64,000 nt of DNA, taken from the NCBI GenBank assembly GCA_017654735.1, contig JADPYG010000089.1:1002001-1066000 (forward strand), in the 5' to 3' direction. A program made the position numbers and the translations under genes. The DNA comes from Vishniacozyma victoriae (taxonomy: Eukaryota > Basidiomycota > Tremellomycetes > Tremellales > Bulleribasidiaceae). Position 1 is the first letter of the stretch. The number at the start of each line of letters is the position of its first letter. This document shows, in pieces, positions 57,155-64,000 of this stretch. The notes below the pieces were generated by a model. That model had not been told where the DNA came from. It saw nothing but the letters and a program-made list of their open reading frames with translations, and searched no databases.

Positions 57155-58031
57155 CTATACGGCTCCATTTCCTAACGATCGATGCTGATCAACTTCATCA
57201 TACTCGGTAGTTTCGGCTGATACCCAATATCTAGCTTTATCTCTCATGAAATCATCAAATCTATCTCATCAGCAACCTCATTGCACAGAATCCACGTAAT
57301 GAAAAAAAAAAGATCATGAGGAAGGAAAGATAGATATGGGTTGGAGACGTACTTCCAGATCTTAGGTTCTAGCCGATCAAGAGATGCGGACCAGGCGTAT
57401 ATCCAGCAAGCCCTCTCTTCTCCTGTATCTCTCTCGGTACTTGTTATCTGAGCTTGGGATACGTCGACTGGTTCACGGGCTTCTGGATCGACCAAGTAGG
57501 TCGGTAGGTCATGTATCGAGGAAGGAGATGACAAAATTCGGACAACGACTCTTCGTCTTTTGTATTCCTACCCATCGGTATAGCTTGAGATTGGAGGGAC
57601 TTACATCTCCTTCGAAGATATCTAATGCTCTGACATCCATGATCGTGAGCCCGGACACGAAAGTACCTCGGGTGGTATATTCATCCTCCTCTAGTTGACG
57701 ATGTAGGATCGTATCGGTCGCCCGACGGTCGACTATTGCAGGATAATCTTCTCCTTTGACGCAGTGTCGAGTATACCTCTGCAGATCAGCCCCACTCACA
57801 TGTTCGACCCGATGTATGAGGATGTACACGTACGGGTAAGATGGCATCCTGGAATGCAAGGTCATTACATTCCCGCCCCAGGACTCGTTTGAGAACTGCT
57901 GGAACACATAAGGTCCCGTATACGAAGACTTTGATCAGTACTCGCGGTGTCCTCGGAGAGTTTTATCACTGACAGTCATATCTCTGTTGCCCACTTGGCC
58001 CTCCTGAACTACTGCCAGCTGCATCATTCAT
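57155..58031 (-). CDS. Gamma-glutamylcyclotransferase / AIG2-like protein
   Basis: Five exons (58031-57974, 57928-57834, 57778-57605, 57567-57353, 57260-57155) give 215 residues. The family signature FFVYGTLCVPAVLKRVLG arises by splicing a 45-nt intron with a GTCAGT donor. The fold continues with RYTRHCVKGEDYPAIVD, RGTFVSGLTIMDVRALDIFE, GDEYKRRRVVVRIL, ERACWIYAWSAS and WKFDDFMRDKARYW. AIG2/GGCT-like proteins act on gamma-glutamyl compounds or gamma-glutamylamines; the acidic residue at LDIFEGDEY is in the expected position. The small-molecule substrate is not determined. Confidence 0.88.
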
Positions 58032-58751
58032 TATCCTTCACACCTAATCTGATGTGAGCCGAGACGCGGATAAGGCTACGTGAAGTTACCCCGGCCATCC
58101 CCGCGATCACGGTCTGCCATGCGATAATCACGTGCAGAACCGGATAGACCCCGGAAAGCGTGCCTGTGCCGTACCTTACCCTCCGATCAATTCCCTGAAT
58201 TACTGAAACTCCTCGGGTGGCTTGTATAGAAATTCAATTTTGGGGTTACAACCTCTTTTTTTCAATACTACTCATCTTCTCATGTCCGGGTACCACTTGT
58301 CCACTTCTGGATATGGGTGTAGCGACCCCCGAAAATTGAATGGATATCTGGTGTAGTATAAGTATTCGATGGGGTAAATGGATTTATCTCTCCCTTACAA
58401 CCTCTACCTACTGACCATCCCATCGTCTGTTCCATCTACATCACATTTACACCTTACAAAACTTAGATTCGCTTTGATAGTGATCTAACCTTACTCTTAC
58501 CCACCTCCACCTCAAACAACGCACATCACCTCAAACAACGCACATTACCCGGTACCAACTCTGTTTCGCCTCGCCGGCATTAACAATTCACTTGACAATC
58601 ACGCGACTATCCCCAAGTTTCGACACGTAGGTCCCGTCCCGATCTGTTTGATCATCCAAGCTAACAAGTAGTTAAGACGCGTTGAAAATCATCCATTCTT
58701 TCAATTACTATTACTATCACTTTCACTACAACACCACAAAATACACCAAAA
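58032..58751. repeat. Promoter region with a 19-bp tandem duplication
   Basis: About 720 bases upstream of the secreted DPBB protein, divergent from the GGCT-like gene. A 19-base unit starting ACCTCAAACAACGCACAT occurs twice in tandem at 58509-58545. The leader (58680-58751) is CA/CT-rich, as in many highly expressed fungal genes. Confidence 0.45.
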
Positions 58752-59720
58752 ATGCTATTCTCAAGTCTGATCGCCTTTTGCTCCTTCGCCTCCCTCGCAC
58801 TCGCCTCTCCCATCCCCGAAACCGAAAACACCCTCGAGAAGCGACAATCATTCTCTGGACGAGCTACATTCTATGATGTCGGATTAGGAGCTTGTGGAGA
58901 GTACAAGTGAGTCATTACCTCCAATCTCCACATTTTCCACCTTTTTACTCCTCCTCTTCACTCCTCCTGGTCACGTCGTGTCCTGTGCTGATCTATAGCG
59001 TTGAGAGCGACTTCATAGTTGCTTTGAACACTGCACAGTATGGAGGCGGCTACCCCGGTCCGAACTGCTTTAAATCCATCACAATCTCTTACGGAGGAAA
59101 AACAGCCCAAGCTAAAATCATGGATCAATGTCCTTCGTGCGGTTATGGAGATTTGGATCTATCAAGGTCTTTATTCAATTACTTCTCCGTATGTCCCCTT
59201 CTTCTTTCCATCCTCGCTTTGGGAATCAAGGAATCAAAAAAAGAGAGGAACTGACGAACAGGACCCCGGAGCAGGTGTTTTCCAAATGTCCTGGTCTTTC
59301 AATGGTGGTGGTGGAGGTGGCCAGGCTCCAGCTCCGGCACCAACTACTCAAAAACCAAAGACTTCAACTAAACCCGCTTGGACCCGTCCTCCTACATCCA
59401 CTTGGGTCGCTCCTACGTCCACATACACTCCTCCAACTTCTACCTGGACTCCTCCTGCTGAATCCTCGGCAACTCCTACTCCCACCTCGACCACCCCTAC
59501 CGCCGCTTCCGCATCTACTACCGATGGATCCTCCGCCTCAGACTCGCCTTCGGCCTCAAGCTCGATGGACCCATTCGTCGTACCCGTAAACGCTACTGTT
59601 TCCGGAACTGTCGTTTCAGTCCCCTTACCAACATACGCACTTCCAATGGGTAATTTGGTACTCCTAAATCAGGTGGTTACCAACTTGGGAGCTATCGTCG
59701 TCATTGGCGCTCAGGAGTGA
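58752..59720 (+). CDS. Secreted double-psi beta-barrel (expansin/RlpA-like) protein
   Basis: Three exons (58752-58906, 58999-59188, 59262-59720) encode 267 residues. A signal peptide (MLFSSLIAFCSFASLALASP) and a Kex2-like site (LEKR) precede the double-psi beta-barrel: SGRATFYDVGLGACGEYN, FIVALNTAQYGG, GKTAQAKIMDQCPSCGYGDL with the conserved acidic GDLDLS, and DPGAGVFQMSW. A Thr/Ser/Pro-rich stalk with TSTW-type repeats and a hydrophobic C-terminus (MGNLVLLNQVVTNLGAIVV) follow, resembling a cell-wall or GPI-type tail, although no clear GPI site is evident. Basidiomycete DPBB proteins are cell-wall-associated; any enzymatic activity is unproven. Confidence 0.85.
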
Positions 59721-59986
59721 TTCGTTACAAGGACATTTAATTAGATTATAATTGTATTGTAAATTAGATTTTTGGGCGTCATGGCTATGACCTTTCTCTT
59801 TCTCTAAAACCTAGGCTTGTCCTAGTATCGCATGTACCTCGTTGCATCATGTCGAGCTGCGTATCACGTCCGCCTTGAGCCCTACGTATTGACGTTATAG
59901 TGGTCACGACATACATCCAGTGTCCATGTCTTATAGCGTTACTATACAATCATACAGATACAAGCCTTTCTCTGTTGTCCCCTTAC

Positions 59987-61542
59987 TCAACGCCGTAAGC
60001 GATTCAAGATATCCGCAATCAATCCGGGAACATCATTCGAAACGACAGCCCAATCGACAGCTTCTTTAATATCGATATCAGCCCCAAGTAACTGTTTGTC
60101 AGCTTTCGTCCGTTTTCCCTATCCTAGTCGCCTCTTCTCACCTCTTTTCTCATCTTTTTGAGACAGAAGAAGAAGAAGAAAACGAGATTGAGATGGAGAA
60201 GGAGGCGAATAGACTTACACTAGCATCGACCAATCTGCGGGATAATGGATCGTACTCCAACAATAAGGTTATAGGATTACTAGATGGGATATCGTATTCT
60301 AGTTGAACTGTTGTTTCGGATATTGGAGCTACTGTTCGTATACCTAGTAAGGTCTTGTAGAATGATATGGAGGATGATAGCCTGGTTATTAGCCCGCCGT
60401 CCTGTTCTTGCCCTCAAGTCTTTGGTTTCTTTCGCGAGGCTTCTATCCCAGACCCGTGTCTATCACTTTGCTCTCCTCTCCGCTCTTGCAACTCGTCTCT
60501 GGGACTCGTTCTTTCCCTCCAGTCACTGTCCAGATGCCACACCACCGGCTCCTCGTCTCTCAAGACTCGAACCCGTACTCGACTCACCAATGACACAACT
60601 CATCCACCCTTCCCTCACCCTCCTCCCTCCCCTCCCTGACCTCCTTAGCTCTAGCTTCCTCCCTCTCTCGATCCTTAGCCAACCTCTGAACATCCTTAGC
60701 ACTCCTCCCAAGTTTACCCCTGACAACCTCCAATTCCTTCTTCGCCTCATCACCATCCGTTGTTGATTGAATCATTTCCTCTTCGTATTTCTCTACTAAT
60801 TCCATTGCTTGGGATGTCGTCATTCTATTTTCGAGCGGGTGGGCGGCTCGGGAACGTTGGAGTTCGAGTTCCATTTCTTTGATTTGTTTATGGAGAGTTT
60901 GGGCTTCTGTCATTCGGGGTGTGAGAGCTGCTTGTTCTATACGTCAGCAGACATTTCGCGAGCGAAGCGAGCTGTCGTCCTTGCTCGAAGCGCGAGCTGA
61001 GGAGAAAAGATTGTACCAAGTCACGAAAGCTGGGATATGGACTCACTCTTTGAATTAGACTTGGCAATCTCAACAGCCTTGACCTGCATATTCTCAATAT
61101 CCCTCTTTAAAGCCTTCAGATTCGCTTTCTCAGCAGCATTGAACTCCTCCTGTTTTTGAATCTCAGCCTCATTGATTTCAGGTGGTTCTTCGCCAGTGAT
61201 AAAAAATATGAAACCTCGTCTTGCGTCTTGTTCAAGTTGGGCTTTCTTTAGGTTTCGGAAATATTCCTTCATGTTAGCTACCTTCTTTCTTGAGAAGAGT
61301 AGGAGATAGATACCTTCTGAGTGGCTGTCACCTCTTTAATGAGCATTGGATTGGTAGGATCTCGAGCTAGAAGCGGGTCCTGATTAACCTCAACTTCCTC
61401 AAGGGCATTTCGTTGGAGATCTTCATGATGCCTCACAAAGTTGAGCGGTTCATTGTGGCGGGCGAGTAATCTATCATTAGTATTTATCCCTGTGATACTG
61501 GAGCACGTACTGCTCTACGCTCTGTAGGATTGATGTAGACAT
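59987..61542 (-). CDS. Kinetochore Sos7-like coiled-coil protein
   Basis: Six exons (61542-61511, 61470-61314, 61266-61047, 60936-60588, 60381-60219, 60091-59987) give 341 residues from MSTSILQSVEQLLARHNEPL. The conserved-like N-terminal part is EYFRNLKKAQLEQDARRGFI, FFITGEEPPEINEAE, followed by about 170 residues of coiled coil. The C-terminal globular part (SISFYKTLLGIRTVAP, QLEYD, LLLEYDPLSRRLVDA, IKEAVDWAVVSNDVPGLIAD) resembles the small RWD-type end of spindle and kinetochore proteins. The best fit I recall is Sos7, a kinetochore protein described in fission yeast; moderately sure. Introns 60382-60587 (206 nt) and 60092-60218 (127 nt) are long for this genome. Confidence 0.6.
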
Positions 61543-62223
61543 TGTATATAGTAGTGATGACTGATGGTTGTTTACTCTCTTGACGCGACTGACTTCTTTT
61601 GATTTTAACGGAATCAAATTTCAAGGTTGAAGATCGTCAGGGGTAATTAGGATCAATATTCATTCGCTTTAGGTCGCTGTGTCTGGACCTCACCGTCCGT
61701 CTCCAGCTACTTTCGAGTCTACTACTTCTCGTATGATGATCTTCACCTCTAGGCCTGGACCATCCCAGACGCTCAAAGATGCGGAAAAAGGGCAGGCATG
61801 AGCTTATCGGCGATGAAAGGACCCCGAATTGCTTACTAGTAGAAATGCGATTCAACCTTACACACATTTTACCCCTGATTTACAGACTTGAAACACACCC
61901 AGACGCCCAAGCTCGCTAAGTATAGGTGCTCTGGCTTTTAACTTCCACGATTGCCAAGCCAAGATACCATATATAAACTGCATATCTTGTCAACCATCAC
62001 TGCTCTCCCATCTTCGTCTTCCCCTGATCTACAAAACACAACATCTACCGGTCCTAGCCTCTCTACTGAACTTTTACGTTCCTGCATTTCTTTCTTACTT
62101 TGCTCTACGCTTGTCATCCGACTCTTTCACTCCTTGCGCCGTTCTCTCGGATCTTCGAGAAAATTACAAGTAAGCCACCTCTACTTGAACATCCATAAAG
62201 TCACTGACGGCGTAGGACCCATC
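61543..62223. promoter_or_regulatory. Divergent promoter and spliced leader
   Basis: About 680 bases. The plus-strand leader likely contains an intron (GTAAGC at 62170 to CTGACGGCGTAG ending 62216) just before the ATG at 62224. The in-frame ORF from 61951 would need this intron to be retained, so I place the start at 62224. A TATA-like CATATATAAAC lies at 61968-61978. Confidence 0.45.
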
Positions 62224-63361
62224 ATGTCCACCCCACAGTACAGACAGGTCCTGGGTCCCATCAATGCCAATCCAGACATCATCCTCCCCTCCGACATCCT
62301 CACCTCCGACAATGCCAACGAGACTATCATCGATCCATTGGTCAGAGAATTTGTTCGAAAGGCTCAAAATGGGGCTGAGGCTTCGAGAGAATTCGAGCTT
62401 CGAAAGGCTCGGGATCCCCACGTCACCCCTGGCGACCACGGTATCGAGCTTGAAAACGTTGAGAAGCTGCTCGACCCAGTTGTCACCAAACGATTGTGTA
62501 GAGTAGAAAAGCGACTCAAGAAATTGATATGGCAAGGGAGACAATATTATCGAGACACTGGCATACGACAGTATCAATACCAAGGCATGCGGGGGGATCC
62601 CAAGGGCGCCGTCCTCCCTATGAATCCGCTTTATCCACTCGACTACGAAGTGGATCCTACTCGAGTATGGGTAGACTACATGAAACATGATTCAAAAGAA
62701 GAGTGTAGAGAGGGAGCAAAAGGAGTCGTGGCGATGCTTACGCCTGAATCCGAGAACGTCGACCCTGTCGAAACCATTAGCACCGAGAACGGACCCAGTG
62801 AAGACCAAGAGGAGGTCGTCATTCCTCTCGGTCGCCTTGATTCACTCGACGATACATCGGATCCTAATCAAGTGAGGTCAGAACATGCGGGCCATGAACT
62901 GAAAGAAGAATGCGAGGAGGAGGGAGAAAGGGTTAACGCAATTCTTCCCTCTGGATGCCAGAGTGTCCAGCTCGTCGCAGATGTCGACGCTAAGGTCGAA
63001 GTGAGTGAAGGTAGCCCTGGAGCCAAAGATGAGGAGAAGGTCAAGCCCAAAGTCGAAGTTGTGAGATTCGCCGAGCGTGAGTGCTATCCTTAATCGCTGA
63101 GTTGCGAACTGACGTTCAGAAGCCCATGTCCGGATGTTTGAATGTCCACGAGCCGATTTGAAGGTCGAGCCGTCCGCTCTGCGAATGCGAATAGAAGAAT
63201 TGATGGCTACCCTAGCTGAAGATGAAGGTCCGGAAGGATGGTTGAAAGAGAGCGATTTGGATGTGTCGGATTTGTCTGATGGCATTATTTACAGCCGTCA
63301 GTACAGTAGCTATGAGTCTCCATGCAATGCACATACATCATGCTCGGCTTCCAGATGCTAG
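62224..63361 (+). CDS. Uncharacterised acidic protein
   Basis: Two exons (62224-63076 and 63120-63361) give 364 residues from MSTPQYRQVLGPINANPDII. A probably folded N-terminal 130 residues (DPLVREFVRKAQNGAEASRE, VVTKRLCRVEKRLKKLIWQG) leads into a long acidic, Glu/Val-rich disordered region. The second exon adds VRMFECPRADLKVEPSALRM and a Ser/Cys-rich end. No signal peptide is present with this start. I do not recognise the family. Confidence 0.6.
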
Positions 63362-63427
63362 ATCCTTGATGTGGTCCTGGTCATTAAGCATACATCGAAG
63401 GTCACTCGCCCCAGCTATAAAACCAGC

Positions 63428-64000
63428 TCATGCCTGACGTCTCTTCTTGGCCTTGACTGGCTCCTCTTCCTCTTCATCCTCACTACCACTTTCCTCTTCT
63501 CCATTATCCTCGACCTCGCTCATCTCTCCCCAAACCTCCTCCTCATCCACTTCCTCGTCTTCACTATCATCCTCACCCTCCTCGCCCTCCTTCCTGACTT
63601 TTTCAGGTTTCTCCTCTTCCATCTCGCCCCATCCTCTCCATACACCCTGACCACCAACTCCACCCGCCACACTGACTATGCCTCTTGTCCATTTCTCTTT
63701 ATCTCCTCTGTTTCCTGTTCTCTCGACTCCGCTTGTGGCGTGTAATCTGAATGTTGCGTCGGATGATATTGAGCCTAAGCCGACTTTGGTATCCCTGCCC
63801 TCGGCGGAGATGGGGAGGAGGTATTGAGGAGTGGAAGATACTGGGAGGGTGTATGCTACTTTTCCAGTTCGAAGATCGAGCGATGCGAGGAGTCCTGATC
63901 GGTCCGAGAAGAATAGCTCACTGGTCGTTAGCCATGCAGAATAGAGGTATGAGGAATGTGGACGTACTGCTCAGAACCACCTGGGGCTACTGTGCTAATC
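63428..64000 (-). CDS. JIP5: WD40 protein, C-terminal part (JIP5/WDR55-like), runs off the right edge
   Basis: Exons 64000-63968 (partial) and 63920-63428 on the minus strand. WD40-type strands are visible: LFFSDRSGLLASLDLRTGKV, YLLPISAEGRDTKVGLGSIS, KWTRGIVSVAGGVGGQGVW. The tail is strongly acidic (GEEGEDDSEDEEVDEEEVW) and ends basic, KAKKRRQA. WD40 propeller plus acidic and Lys-rich tail matches fungal Jip5 (WDR55 family), linked to ribosome biogenesis. Only about 175 residues lie in the window, so the assignment is tentative. Confidence 0.65.

Noticed and set aside
61951..62223. N-terminal extension of the acidic protein from ATG 61951
   Set aside because: It requires reading through a segment with strong intron signals (GTAAGC ... 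CTGACGGCGTAG); the residues are leader-like, so the start at 62224 is preferred.
1..64000. tRNA, rRNA, CRISPR arrays, complete transposons, telomeric repeats
   Set aside because: Reading both strands by eye gave no convincing A/B box pairs, repeat-spacer structure, transposase or reverse-transcriptase motifs, or terminal repeats; a dedicated search could still find short RNAs.

Overview
The window is nuclear DNA from a basidiomycete yeast, most likely a tremellomycete (Kwoniella/Cryptococcus-like). Genes are densely packed on both strands. Most are split by very short introns (about 33-60 nt) with GTAAGT/GTACGT/GTATGT/GTGAGT donors and a CTGAY/CTAAY branch site placed just before the AG. The proteins are eukaryotic and fungal (MID1, TPS2, GCN1, RPL10, RPL28, ERT1/AcuK-type Zn2Cys6 factor). 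The genus is an inference from this style; I could not search a database. Exon models were built by hand from splice signals and frame continuity.

Layout. 1-14.5 kb: a partial unknown gene at the left edge (-), a half-PHD plus chromodomain protein (-), a large disordered protein (+), a multi-RRM RNA-binding protein (+), a Gln-rich protein (-) and MID1 (+). 14.9-25.5 kb: a RINT1/Tip20 tether (-), an ankyrin protein (+), TPS2 trehalose-6-phosphate phosphatase (-) and a KsgA/mtTFB-family protein (+). 25.7-38.8 kb: phosphopantetheine adenylyltransferase (-), RPL10 (+), RPL28 (-) and the 2,582-residue GCN1 (+). 39-45.3 kb: a coiled-coil protein (-), an ERT1/AcuK-type transcription factor (+) and an AIF/FSP1-type oxidoreductase (-).

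45.7-52.5 kb is the accessory region: a head-to-tail minus-strand array of at least five small, uninterrupted, divergent paralogues (A to E). Each is preceded by a TATA-like box and a reused set of promoter modules. One member carries an in-frame TAG and one lacks the N-terminal half. I recognise no known family, and this is my best candidate for an undescribed system. 52.5-64 kb: an F-box-like protein (-), NDUFS4 (+), a class V PLP enzyme with 13 exons including an 18-nt exon (-), a GGCT/AIG2-like protein (-), a secreted double-psi beta-barrel protein (+), a Sos7-like kinetochore protein (-), an unknown acidic protein (+) and the C-terminus of a JIP5/WDR55-like WD40 protein (-).

Housekeeping genes are mostly arranged as divergent or convergent pairs with 200-900 bp between them. 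The translation genes RPL10, RPL28 and GCN1 are neighbours, and RPL28 and GCN1 share a divergent promoter. No tRNA, rRNA, CRISPR array or complete transposon was seen.
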